Origin: Acidobacteriaceae bacterium
GTDB lineage: Bacteria; Acidobacteriota; Terriglobia; Terriglobales; Acidobacteriaceae
DNA length: 64,000 nt
NCBI GenBank assembly: GCA_003131315.1
Contig: PKUV01000158.1
Coordinates: 24,468-88,467 of the forward strand
Direction of reading: 5' to 3'
The notes under the pieces were generated by a model that saw nothing but the letters and a program-made list of their open reading frames with translations, did no database searches and had not been told where the DNA came from. Of the stretch, positions 1 through 9,030 are shown piece by piece. The position numbers and the translations under genes are program-made. Each line of letters starts with the position of its first letter. Within the stretch, counting starts at the first letter, position 1.

Positions 1-1
1 A

Positions 2-1456
2 TCGCTGGCTACGGTGCAGAAGTTTGATGTTCCGCTCGAACAGGCCACTACGTCTTCGCTCGAAGCTCTGAAAGCGTACAGTCTTGGCTTAAAGGGCGAG
101 AAAGGCGCCGCCGCATCCCTGCCTTACCATCAACGCGCGATCCAACTTGATCCGAATTTTGCCATGGGCTACTTGGCAGTGGGCAACGACTACTCCAGTC
201 TGGGCGAGGTAGGGCGGGCCAGCGAGTACATCACCAAAGCATTCCAATTGCGGGAACATGCCAGCGAACGGGAAAAGCTGGCGATCACAGCCAGCTACTA
301 TTGGAATGTAACCGGGGAACTGGATAAAGCGGCCCAGACATATCAGGAGCGGATCGAGAGCTACCCACGGCAGTTCTCAGCGTACAACAGTTTGGGCATA
401 GTGTTCGCCTTACAGGGGCAGTATGAGAAAGCCGCGGAGATCACTAGGCAAGCCGTGCGCCTTGCGCCGGACGAGGGGAGTTCGTACGGAAATCTCGCCA
501 ACTACACCCTCGCCTTGCAACGCTTCGACGAAACGCGGCAGATCATTCACGAGGCGCAGGCGCGAAAAATGGATGATTACATACTCCACAATGCTCTCTA
601 CGCTCTTGCGTTTCTCGGGGCTGACTCCGCGGCGATGGCGGAACAGCAACAGTGGTTTGCAGGCAAGCCTGACTATGAGAACTATGAACTTGCGTTCGCA
701 TCTGACACCGAGGCGTATGGCGGTCATCTCGGCAAGGCACGTGAACTGACCAAGCGGGCTGTGGACTCCGCCATCCGGGCTGACAGCAAGGAAAGTGGAG
801 CAATATTTCAGGCGATTGCTGCTCAGCGAGAAGCCGCTTACGGCATTGCTGCGGAAGCGCGGCAGTCAGCGGCAGAGGCTTTAAAACTGGCTCCTGCGGT
901 TCAGGGTGTCGAGAGCGAAGCGGCACTTGCGTTTGCCATGGCGGGCGATGCGGCACGAGCCGAGTCCTTGGCCCAAGACTTAGGAAAGCGTTTCCCACTG
1001 GACACCCAGATGCAGTCGCTTTGGCTGCCTGCGATTCAGGCGCAATTGGCACTGGACAAAAAGAACCCGGCTCCCGCCGTGAATGATCTGCAAGCTGCTT
1101 CCCCCATCGAGTTAGGGCAAATCGGGTTCGTCATGAACATTTCCTGCCTCTATCCGGTGTATGTACGCGGAGAGGCATACTTGGCAGCCGGGCAGGGCAA
1201 TGCCGCTGCTGCCGAGTTTCAGAAGATTCTCGACCACAGCGGCATCGTCTGGAACTGCTGGACGGGAGCATTGGCGCATCTGGGAGTGGCCCGCGCCAAT
1301 GCTTTGGAGTCGAGAACCTCGCAGGGAGCCGATGCCGACGCAGCCCGCGTCCGGGCGCTCGCCGCCTACAAAGATTTCCTCACGCTCTGGAAAGATGCGG
1401 ACCCCGACGTTCCTATCCTAAAAGAAGCGAAGGCAGAGTACGCGCAGCTGCGATAA
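2..1456 (+). CDS. TPR-repeat protein, 5' truncated by window edge (possibly C-terminal part of a Ser/Thr kinase or HTH-TPR protein)
   Basis: Multiple TPR motifs (PYHQRAIQLDPNFAMGYLAVGNDY...). The frame stays open upstream of the listed start (SLATVQKFDV), so the CDS probably begins outside the window. Confidence 0.75.
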   Translation, partial: SLATVQKFDVPLEQATTSSLEALKAYSLGLKGEKGAAASLPYHQRAIQLDPNFAMGYLAVGNDYSSLGEVGRASEYITKAFQLREHASEREKLAITASYYWNVTGELDKAAQTYQERIESYPRQFSAYNSLGIVFALQGQYEKAAEITRQAVRLAPDEGSSYGNLANYTLALQRFDETRQIIHEAQARKMDDYILHNALYALAFLGADSAAMAEQQQWFAGKPDYENYELAFASDTEAYGGHLGKARELTKRAVDSAIRADSKESGAIFQAIAAQREAAYGIAAEARQSAAEALKLAPAVQGVESEAALAFAMAGDAARAESLAQDLGKRFPLDTQMQSLWLPAIQAQLALDKKNPAPAVNDLQAASPIELGQIGFVMNISCLYPVYVRGEAYLAAGQGNAAAAEFQKILDHSGIVWNCWTGALAHLGVARANALESRTSQGADADAARVRALAAYKDFLTLWKDADPDVPILKEAKAEYAQLR

Positions 1457-1704
1457 AGTGACTGATTTCTTCGACAGCCTGCTGGCCGCCGCAGGATGGC
1501 CGTAGCAAATTGAGACAATTCGGCGATGCAATCATCACAAGAAAGGTTGCAAATAACCCGTGCCGGAAGTAATATGGTTTTGGACGCAGCATTTTGCGTT
1601 CACCTTGTCCCAAAAAACCAAATCTTCCCGGTAGAAACGCAGCCCTGCTTTAAATGAAAATCTAAAGGGGCGGTCAAGGCCCCGGTGCAATTCGGAGAGA
1701 ATGC

Positions 1705-2451
1705 ATGTCGTGGTACGCGTACTGCCTCACGGAACACCAAACCCTTGCTAATGGTGTTCGCTCCCGTCGTCCCTTCGTTCTAGATGGAATTCAGGGTGTG
1801 AACTCCGCTCCCGTCATGAGCTACCCGAGCGGAGAATTCGCGGTTATCGTCAGTGAATATGACCGCGCGACCTCCAAACTCGACGAAAAGTCCGTTCTTG
1901 AGCATGCCCGCGTGGTAAGCCAGAGCTTCCGAACCGCCACCGTCCTACCGTTCCGCTTCGGAACGATTTTCGACACCGAAGATGCCATCCGCCAAGCCGT
2001 TCGAGCCAACCGCCGCACTTTCTGTGAGAGCGTGGCCCGGCTCCGTGGCAAGTCCGAAATGCGCATCAAACTGATGGTCCGCGACGGTTCTCTCCGCGGC
2101 GCCATGGAAGAGATTGTCCTGCCCGATACCGTGGGCCGCGAGTACCTTACCAAGCTCCGCGAGAAGGCGACCCGTGATCGCGAACGCCAGACCAAGGCCC
2201 GCGCCCTCTCCGTCCAGGTGCACAAGCTCTTTAACCCCATCGAGGAAGAAGTCAGCTGCAAGAAGGTCGATGCCGACGGAATGTTGCTCGATATCGCTCA
2301 CCTCATCGACACCAAGTCGATCGAAAAATATCAGAACCGTTACAACACGGCCGCCAAGCAACTCAAGAATTGCCAGCTGGTCGTGACCGGTCCCTGGCCG
2401 CCCTACCATTTCCTGCCCGGGAAGGTGCGCACCGTCGCCAGCGACAGCTAG
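1705..2451 (+). CDS. GvpL/GvpF-family gas vesicle protein homologue
   Basis: MSWYAYCLTE... with VLPFRFGTIF and LMVRDGS segments typical of GvpL/F. Confidence 0.75.
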   Translation: MSWYAYCLTEHQTLANGVRSRRPFVLDGIQGVNSAPVMSYPSGEFAVIVSEYDRATSKLDEKSVLEHARVVSQSFRTATVLPFRFGTIFDTEDAIRQAVRANRRTFCESVARLRGKSEMRIKLMVRDGSLRGAMEEIVLPDTVGREYLTKLREKATRDRERQTKARALSVQVHKLFNPIEEEVSCKKVDADGMLLDIAHLIDTKSIEKYQNRYNTAAKQLKNCQLVVTGPWPPYHFLPGKVRTVASDS

Positions 2452-2472
2452 AAGCGTTTGCCGATTTGTCCC

Positions 2473-2502
2473 AAGCCCCCTTTCGAGGGGGTTTTGCTTT
2501 TT
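2473..2502 (+). terminator. Rho-independent terminator after GvpL/F-like gene
   Basis: AAGCCCCCTTTCGAGGGGGTTTTGCTTTTT: GC-rich stem followed by T-run 20 nt after the stop. Confidence 0.8.
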
Positions 2503-2854
2503 CCGGGGAACGTGGAACTTCCGCCCGGAATTTCTGTTCTGAATTTCTGCCAATGTGCAGCTTTGTGCATCCGGCCGCGCATTGTCCGATGATCCGCCAC
2601 CCGATCTACTCCTAAGAGATTCACCCTAAAATCTTGATTTTGAACAGGTTCCCAAAATGGGGCCCCGCCCTCGCCCGCACTTACCATTTTGGTTCCGCAA
2701 ATGCTTATTCCCATGGCAACTGAAGAGGTCGCATCCGTTGGAACAACTTCACTCTCGATGTTCTCGACATCTCACTCTGTCCGTTCCACTCCCCGGGAGC
2801 GGCGTCAAACTAAGTTTCCTCTGATTCCCGCCACTTAGCCTCTTTGAAAAGGGT

Positions 2855-2879
2855 GGCCCCGAAAGGGGCCGCTTTTTTT
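2855..2879 (+). terminator. Intrinsic terminator or attenuator hairpin upstream of the TldD-like gene
   Basis: GGCCCCGAAAGGGGCC followed by GCTTTTTTT, with no CDS immediately upstream. Confidence 0.75.
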
Positions 2880-2912
2880 GTTTCTCCCGGTCCTGTACAC
2901 TCGCCGTTTCCA

Positions 2913-4634
2913 ATGAACTCAAGAAAAGTCGTCTCCCTCCGCATTCTTCTGTTACTGGTGGCCCTCCTTGGGCAGAAACCGCTGAACGCCCAAAAGCCTC
3001 TCACCGCACCCGACGATCTCCTCCTCGCCACCATGGAAAAGGAGCTGCATCGCGGCCAGTCCGAGCTCGCCAAGCAGGATCCCGCCCCCTACTTCGCCAG
3101 CTACAACGTGACCGACGGCGAATCCCTGGTCATCCTCAGTGACCAGGGTGGCATCCTCACCTCGACTCGCAGCCGCCATCGCGCCGCCGACGTCAGCATG
3201 CGCATCGGCACCCCCACTCTCGATAACACCCACGACCAGGAACGCTTCTCCGGCATTACCTCCGGCCAGCTTCCGCAGCGGGACGACCCCGACGCCATCG
3301 CCCGCGTCCTCTGGAGGCTGACCTACGAGCAGTACCGCAAGGCCCGCCAAGCCTATACCAACGTTAAGACCAAGACCGCCGTCCGCGCCAAGGACGAGGA
3401 CGACTCGCCCGACTTCTCCCAGGAGAAGCCCTCGACTTACATTGATAAAACTCCTTCGGCTGCGTTTCCCGAGCAGAAGGCCTGGGAAGAACTCGCTCGC
3501 CGCTATTCCGCTTCCTTCCGCCGGTATCCCCAGGTCGAAGAGTCCGTAGTTTTTCTTTTTGCCGAGAAGAGCCACAGTTACCTGGTCTCGACCGAAGGCA
3601 CGAAGATCGTCACCGCCGACGCCATCTTCCGCATCATGATCCAGGCCGAGACCCGCGCCGACGACGGCATGCAACTGATGCGCGTCGAAACCTTCCAGTT
3701 TTCCGACCCGGCAAAATTTCCCTCCGAAGCGGAAGTGGCGGCGAGCGTGAAAAAAATGGCCAACGATTTGAGCGCGTTGCGCGCGGCGCCGCTCGCCGAA
3801 CCCTACAGTGGTCCCGCGTTGCTCTCCGGCCGCGCCGCCGCCGTTTTCTTTCATGAGGTGCTCGGCCATCGCGTCGAAGGACAGCGCCAGCGCGGCCGCG
3901 ACGAAGGCCAGACCTTTACCAAAAAGGTCAACGAGAAAATCTTGCCCGAGTTCCTCAGTGTCACCGACGATCCCACGCTGCGCACCATCGCCGGCATGGA
4001 ACTTTCGGGCTTCTATCGCTTCGACGACGAAGGCATTCCCGCCTCGCGCGTCGAGGTGGTCAAGGACGGCATCCTGAAGAATTTTCTGATGGGACGGTTG
4101 CCGGTGAAGAACTTCAGCAACTCGAACGGGCACGGCCGCGCCCAGTCCGGACTGATGCCCGTGGGCCGCCAGGGCAATCTGATCGTTACTTCTTCGAAAA
4201 CGATTCCCGACGCGCAACTGCGCTCCCGCTTCATCGAAGAAATCAAGAAGCAGGGAAAGCCCTACGGCCTCTACTTCGAAGACATCCAGGGCGGATTCAC
4301 CCTAACCTCGCGCGATCTACCGCAAGCGTTCCAAGTGTTGCCCGTTATGGTCTGGCGCGTCTATGCGGATGGGCGTCCCGATGAACTCGTCCGCGGTGTC
4401 GACATCGTCGGCACACCACTCACCGTGTTGACGCAGATCGCCGCCACCGGAGACACCACCAGCGTCTTCAACGGCATTTGCGGAGCCGAATCCGGGAGCG
4501 TTGCTGTATCCGCGGCGGCTCCAGCCATGCTGTTTTCCGAGATGGAAGTCCAGAAACGAAAGTACGGCGACACGCGCCCTCCTATTCTTCCGCCCCCGCC
4601 CGGCGCAACCGCCGACAAGGGAGGCAAGCAATGA
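2913..4634 (+). CDS. Secreted TldD/PmbA-family metallopeptidase (TldD-like)
   Basis: N-terminal signal peptide (MNSRKVVSLRILLLLVALLGQKPLNAQ); HExxxH motif in FFHEVLGHRVEG; TldD-like C-terminal region. Start moved from 2844 to ATG 2913. Confidence 0.8.
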   Translation: MNSRKVVSLRILLLLVALLGQKPLNAQKPLTAPDDLLLATMEKELHRGQSELAKQDPAPYFASYNVTDGESLVILSDQGGILTSTRSRHRAADVSMRIGTPTLDNTHDQERFSGITSGQLPQRDDPDAIARVLWRLTYEQYRKARQAYTNVKTKTAVRAKDEDDSPDFSQEKPSTYIDKTPSAAFPEQKAWEELARRYSASFRRYPQVEESVVFLFAEKSHSYLVSTEGTKIVTADAIFRIMIQAETRADDGMQLMRVETFQFSDPAKFPSEAEVAASVKKMANDLSALRAAPLAEPYSGPALLSGRAAAVFFHEVLGHRVEGQRQRGRDEGQTFTKKVNEKILPEFLSVTDDPTLRTIAGMELSGFYRFDDEGIPASRVEVVKDGILKNFLMGRLPVKNFSNSNGHGRAQSGLMPVGRQGNLIVTSSKTIPDAQLRSRFIEEIKKQGKPYGLYFEDIQGGFTLTSRDLPQAFQVLPVMVWRVYADGRPDELVRGVDIVGTPLTVLTQIAATGDTTSVFNGICGAESGSVAVSAAAPAMLFSEMEVQKRKYGDTRPPILPPPPGATADKGGKQ

Positions 4635-6466
4635 TTAGCCACGTTTTATCAATCTCACGCTTGATGTCGGGTGGCGCAGCGCTTCAGAGTCCGCGTGAGG
4701 ACTCGGTCGTCCCTCCGGGACTTGAATCATTTGTTCCACCTTCCCCAGCGCTGAAGCGCTGGGCTAAGTTCGGTCGCCCCTCCGGGGCTGGATTCTCGAG
4801 AATCGCTTGCTTCCCTAGTCTGCTGTTTGCAGTGATCTCATGCTTGATCCTGACCTGTGCGGTGTCAACTTTCGCCCGCGCCGCCAATCCCGCTTCCGGC
4901 GATGTCGTCCTCCGCGCTCTTCGCGAAGAAATGGAGCGCTCCAAAGCCAAGCTGAAACTCGAGAACGTGCCGGCGCCGTATTACATCGAATACCGCGTCA
5001 CCGAGATCGACCAGTTCGAAGCGAGCGCCGTTTTCGGCGCTCTGCGCAGCCAGCAACACAATCACGGTCGCCTCTTGCGCGTCGTCGTCCGCGTCGGCGA
5101 CTACAAGCAGGACAGTTTCTTCGGCACCGGAGAAGGCGCCATCGACCTCGTTCCATCCGATGATGATGTCTTCGCGATCCGCCACCGCATCTGGCTCGCC
5201 ACCGATCGCGCTTACAAGGCCGCCAGCGAGGCGCTCTCCGCCAAGCAAGCTGCCCTGAAGCAGTTGAAAGTCGATGAGCCCGTTGACGATTTCGCCAAAG
5301 CCTCGCCCGTCGAAGCCGTTGAGCCGCTCGCGCGTTTTTCTTCGCCCGACTTCACTTCATGGACTCATCTTCTCGAAGAGGCTTCTGCCCAATATCGCAC
5401 CGACAAAGAACTGGAGAACTTCGAATCCGCGCTGCGTTTCACCGTCGAGAACCGTTACTTCCTGAACTCCGAGGGCACGGTTGCCCGCTCCGGGCACACG
5501 CACTACGTCATCTCGATTGCCGGCTCAACTCAGGCTGCCGACGGCATGTTGCTGCAACGCTCGCACGCCGACCAGGGCAACGATCTTAAAGAGATCCCCA
5601 CCCGCGAAGAATTTCTCAAGACCACGGCCCGAATCCTCGACACGCTGAAGTTGTTGCGTGACGCCCCCGTCGTCGACGAGGAATACCGCGGCCCGGTTCT
5701 GTTTTCGAACGACGCTGCCTCGACCGTCGTCACCGAACTGGTGGAGCCGAATGTTCTCGGCAGAAAGCCCCAGCTCGGCGAAAACGCCCGCACCACGGGG
5801 AAATGGTCCAGCAGCTACAAATCCCGCGTGCTGCCCGATTTCATCAATGTGTTCGACGACCCGACGATCGCCACCATTTCCGGCCAGCCCCTGTTCGGCA
5901 ACTACACTCTCGATGACGAGGGCGTGAAAGCCCAGCGCGTCTCCCTCATCGAGAAGGGACAACTCGTCTCCTACCTCATCGGACGCCAGCCCATTCGCGA
6001 CTTCCCCGCTTCGAACGGTCACGGTCGCGCCGCCGCCACCGCCGCGCCTGCGCCTCATCCCGGCAATCTCGTTCTGCAATCGACCGATCCCCAGCCGGAT
6101 GCCGGCCTCAAAACAAAGTTGATCGACCTCTGTAAGAAGCGCGACCTGCCCTACGGACTCTACGTGGAAACCATGGGGTCGGGGCTCGAACCCCGGCTCC
6201 TCTATCGGATATGGACTAAAGACGCGCATGAAGAACTCGTTCGCGGCGCCGTCTTCGGAGATCTCGACGTTCGCTCCCTGCGCAGCGATCTCATCGCCGC
6301 CGGAACCGTGCCCGCTGTCGAGGACCGCTCGGAGCCCGTCTGGTTCAGCGTCGCCAGCCCAGCGCTTCTGTTCGACGAACTCCAGGTCAAGCGCTCGCAA
6401 GCCGCCAAGCAGAAACTTCCCGAGTACCCCGCGCCCGCGCTAGGTCACGCCGCGAATAAGCCGTGA
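4631..6466 (+). CDS. TldD/PmbA-family protein lacking HExxxH (TldE/PmbA-like partner), secreted
   Basis: ATGA overlap with the upstream TldD-like gene; parallel domain layout (YGLYVETMGSGLEPRLLYRIWTKDAHEELVRGA); hydrophobic segment LLFAVISCLILTCAVSTFARA. Start codon uncertain because of a repeat in the 5' end. Confidence 0.7.
   Translation: MISHVLSISRLMSGGAALQSPREDSVVPPGLESFVPPSPALKRWAKFGRPSGAGFSRIACFPSLLFAVISCLILTCAVSTFARAANPASGDVVLRALREEMERSKAKLKLENVPAPYYIEYRVTEIDQFEASAVFGALRSQQHNHGRLLRVVVRVGDYKQDSFFGTGEGAIDLVPSDDDVFAIRHRIWLATDRAYKAASEALSAKQAALKQLKVDEPVDDFAKASPVEAVEPLARFSSPDFTSWTHLLEEASAQYRTDKELENFESALRFTVENRYFLNSEGTVARSGHTHYVISIAGSTQAADGMLLQRSHADQGNDLKEIPTREEFLKTTARILDTLKLLRDAPVVDEEYRGPVLFSNDAASTVVTELVEPNVLGRKPQLGENARTTGKWSSSYKSRVLPDFINVFDDPTIATISGQPLFGNYTLDDEGVKAQRVSLIEKGQLVSYLIGRQPIRDFPASNGHGRAAATAAPAPHPGNLVLQSTDPQPDAGLKTKLIDLCKKRDLPYGLYVETMGSGLEPRLLYRIWTKDAHEELVRGAVFGDLDVRSLRSDLIAAGTVPAVEDRSEPVWFSVASPALLFDELQVKRSQAAKQKLPEYPAPALGHAANKP
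4686..4794. repeat. REP-like multi-hairpin intergenic-type repeat lying inside the tldE-like ORF 5' end
   Basis: Contains CCAGCGCTGAAGCGCTGG and CGCCCCTCCGGGGCTGG palindromes plus GTCCCTCCGGGAC. Confidence 0.7.
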
Positions 6467-6534
6467 CAGGCTGCGGAAAAAATTTGGGCTTCGTATCAGG
6501 GCATCGCTTTAGCGATGCCGTAAGTTCTTCCGCA
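6467..6534. repeat. Partial copy of the ~120-bp TIR element (left half plus first hairpin)
   Basis: CAGGCTGCGGAAAAAATTTGGGCTTCGTATCAGGGCATCGCTTTAGCGATGCCGTAAGTTCTTCCGCA aligns by eye to the copies at 24962 and 59225. Confidence 0.8.
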
Positions 6535-6591
6535 TGTAGAGACGGGGCTTGCCCCGTCTCTACGGGAATGAGAGTTTCCAGAATGAGAATG

Positions 6592-8016
6592 CTCAGCGTG
6601 AAAACCCTGACTCCGATCTACGCGCTCCTGCTCTCCGCCAGTTTCGCCGCGTGGTCACAAACTCCGCCGCCGGCACCCACCTTCCCCAAAGAATTGCGCG
6701 ATCAATTGCAAGCCCTGCGCGATGCCGCTCTCACCAGCGACTACGCCTGGCATCAGCTCGAGCACCTGACCGAGAACATCGGTCCACGCCCCGCCGGATC
6801 GCCGCAAGCTCAGGCCGCCGCCGAATACGTGGCCGCCGAGATGCGCAAACTCGGCCTCGACGTTCACCTTGAGCCAGCGCTGGTCTCCCACTGGATTCGC
6901 GGTGAAGAAAAAGCCCAGCTCGTCGAATATCCCGGCCAGGCGCCGGAAACAACCCAGCGAATTGTTCTCGCCACCATCAGCGGCAGTTCTGCGACTCCCG
7001 CCGAAGGCATCACCGCGGACGTGGTCGTAGTCCACAACTTCGACGAACTCACCGCGCTCGGCCACGAAAAAGTTGCCGGCAGAATTGTCCTCTTCAACGT
7101 TCCTTACGACGAGCGCAAAGCCCTCGCTGGCATGGCATTCGAAGCTTACGGCGAAGCCGTTGTCTATCGTGGACGCGGCGCCAAAGCTGCCGCTGAACTT
7201 GGTGCCGTCGCTTCTCTCATCCGTTCCGTCGGAGGAGCCGACTATCGCCTGCCGCACACCGGTTACAGCGTTCCCGCCGGAATTCCCGCCGCCGCTCTCG
7301 CCGCGGAAGATGCCGACCTGGTCGAGCACCTCGCCGCCCAGGGCCGCGTCCGCATGACCCTCACGCTCACTCCGCAAAGCCTTCCCGACGTCACCGGCTA
7401 CAACGTCGTCGCCGACCTGAAGGGAAGCGAGCATCCCGAGCAGATCGTTGTCGTCTCCGGTCACCTCGATTCCTGGGACCTCGGTCGCGGCGCCATCGAC
7501 GACGGCGCGGGTGTCGTCATCTCCATGGCTACCGCCGAACTTCTGCAGCGGCTGCATATCCGTCCGCGCCGGACGCTGCGCGTCATCGCCTGGATGGACG
7601 AGGAAAATGGAGGCGGCGGAAACAAGGCTTATGCCAAAACTCACGTCGCGGAATTTTCGAACCACATCGCCGCCATCGAGAGCGACGCCGGAGCTGGCCA
7701 CCCACTCGGCTTCTATATGAAGATGCCGCCCGCTGCCATCGCTCGGTTGCAGCCGCTGCTCGACATCCTGCGTCCTGTCGGCTCGACGGTTTTCCGCTCG
7801 ACTCCACACAGCCCCGGCTCCGACATTGATCCACTAGTGGAAGCTGGCGTCCCCGGCATCGGGATCATCCAGGACGGCCGCAAATATTTCGACTGCCACC
7901 ACACCGCCGCCGATACGCTCGACAAGGTCGATCCGCGGGAACTGAGAGAAAACGCCGCCGCTATGGCAGTCATGGGATACGCACTCGCCAGCATGCCCGA
8001 CGTGCTGCCGCGATAG
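6592..8016 (+). CDS. M28-family zinc peptidase / aminopeptidase, secreted
   Basis: SGHLDSWDLGRGAIDDGAG, WMDEENGGGGNKAY and M28 architecture; signal peptide MLSVKTLTPIYALLLSASFAAWSQ. Start assigned after the repeat (ATG near 6592; alternative near 6571). Confidence 0.8.
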   Translation, partial: LSVKTLTPIYALLLSASFAAWSQTPPPAPTFPKELRDQLQALRDAALTSDYAWHQLEHLTENIGPRPAGSPQAQAAAEYVAAEMRKLGLDVHLEPALVSHWIRGEEKAQLVEYPGQAPETTQRIVLATISGSSATPAEGITADVVVVHNFDELTALGHEKVAGRIVLFNVPYDERKALAGMAFEAYGEAVVYRGRGAKAAAELGAVASLIRSVGGADYRLPHTGYSVPAGIPAAALAAEDADLVEHLAAQGRVRMTLTLTPQSLPDVTGYNVVADLKGSEHPEQIVVVSGHLDSWDLGRGAIDDGAGVVISMATAELLQRLHIRPRRTLRVIAWMDEENGGGGNKAYAKTHVAEFSNHIAAIESDAGAGHPLGFYMKMPPAAIARLQPLLDILRPVGSTVFRSTPHSPGSDIDPLVEAGVPGIGIIQDGRKYFDCHHTAADTLDKVDPRELRENAAAMAVMGYALASMPDVLPR

Positions 8017-8021
8017 GGATT

Positions 8022-8056
8022 GAAGTCAGAAGTAAGATTGCAGACTTCTGACTTCT
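8022..8056. repeat. 7-nt-unit palindromic array
   Basis: GAAGTCA GAAGTAA GATTGCA GACTTCT GACTTCT, beginning 5 nt after the M28 stop. Confidence 0.8.
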
Positions 8057-8170
8057 ATCGCCTTCCCTCCAGTTGACGCCCGATCTCTCTCGCGCTTACG
8101 ATACTTGTTCGACTTCACGTGGAATGGGGTCCCGTGAGGCGCGACTTCGGCTTCACGGCAGGCAGCGATC

Positions 8171-8536
8171 ATGGATAAGAAGAAACTAGAGACGTTCAAA
8201 AAAAGACTGGAAACCCGGCAGCAGGAACTGCGCCACATGGTTACCCGCAATCAGCAGGACGGTCGTACCGTTGACGATGAGGCCACTCAGGACGTCGCTG
8301 ACCGCGCCGCCAGTTCCTACAACAAGGAATTCCTTTTCAGCCAGACCAACAACGACCGCCAATTGCTCAACATGGTCGATAGCGCTCTCGCCCGCATCCG
8401 CGAAGGCAGCTTCGGAGAATGCGTCTCCTGCGGCAAAGAGATCAACGCCAAGCGCCTCGAAGCCGTGCCCTGGACTCGCCACTGCATCGCGTGCCAGGAA
8501 AAAGCCGAGAAGGGCCTGCTCGAAACCGCTCAATAA
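8171..8536 (+). CDS. DksA/TraR-type zinc-finger transcriptional regulator
   Basis: CxxC...CxxC zinc finger (GECVSCGKEINAKRLEAVPWTRHCIACQ) after an N-terminal coiled region. Confidence 0.85.
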   Translation: MDKKKLETFKKRLETRQQELRHMVTRNQQDGRTVDDEATQDVADRAASSYNKEFLFSQTNNDRQLLNMVDSALARIREGSFGECVSCGKEINAKRLEAVPWTRHCIACQEKAEKGLLETAQ

Positions 8537-8582
8537 AAGTTTGGCGCGGACACCCTTGTGTACAGTTCCGAGACATCCTAAC

Positions 8583-8762
8583 GTGTTCGACCACGCCGCT
8601 ACGCGCGCAGAGCAGGAGCGCGTCATCCAGGCATTGCGCGACAAGTGTGACATTCTTTGGGCGCAACTCGACGCGCTCTATTTCGCTTATGTCGAGCCGG
8701 GCTGGCCGCCGCCGGGCGCTTTCCGAATCGAGGCGAAACATAGTGAGGGGAATCGTGGCTGA
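8583..8762 (+). pseudogene. PqqC (TENA-like) C-terminal-like fragment, 59 aa
   Basis: VFDHAATRAEQERVIQALRDKCDILWAQLDALYFAYVEPGWPPPGAF resembles the PqqC C-terminal helix region; no full-length N-terminal part; overlaps the downstream pqqD-like start. Confidence 0.45.
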
Positions 8763-9030
8763 GCTTGTCGATGCGAGCGTTCCGAAGTTTGCGGCGGGAT
8801 ACCGCTGGGGCGGAACTACCGAAGCGCCGGTCGTGCTCTTCCCGGAAGGCGCGATCCGCGTGGAAGGAACGGGCCGTATCATCCTCGAACTCTGCGACGG
8901 CCATTTCTCGCTGGCCGAAATTGTGCAGAAGCTGGAAGCGCAGTTCATGCTGGCGCCGAAGGGCAAGATCCGCGCCGATGTCCAGGTATTTCTGGAGCAA
9001 CTGCACGCCAAGCGCATCATCGATTATTAA
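8755..9030 (+). CDS. PqqD-family small protein
   Basis: GTG start 8755; PKFAAGYRWGG..APVVLFPEGAIRVEGTGRIILELCDGHFSLAEIVQKL...VFLEQLHAKRII has PqqD (winged-helix chaperone) features. Confidence 0.7.
   Translation: MAELVDASVPKFAAGYRWGGTTEAPVVLFPEGAIRVEGTGRIILELCDGHFSLAEIVQKLEAQFMLAPKGKIRADVQVFLEQLHAKRIIDY

Noticed and set aside
2952-4217. 421-aa minus-strand ORF
   Set aside because: Antisense to the TldD-like CDS; Gly/Ala/Val-rich composition typical of a shadow ORF.
5525-6400. 291-aa minus-strand ORF (and similar at 6655-7809, 61246-62412, 62337-63497)
   Set aside because: All lie opposite CDSs with clear family motifs (TldE-like, M28, rhomboid).
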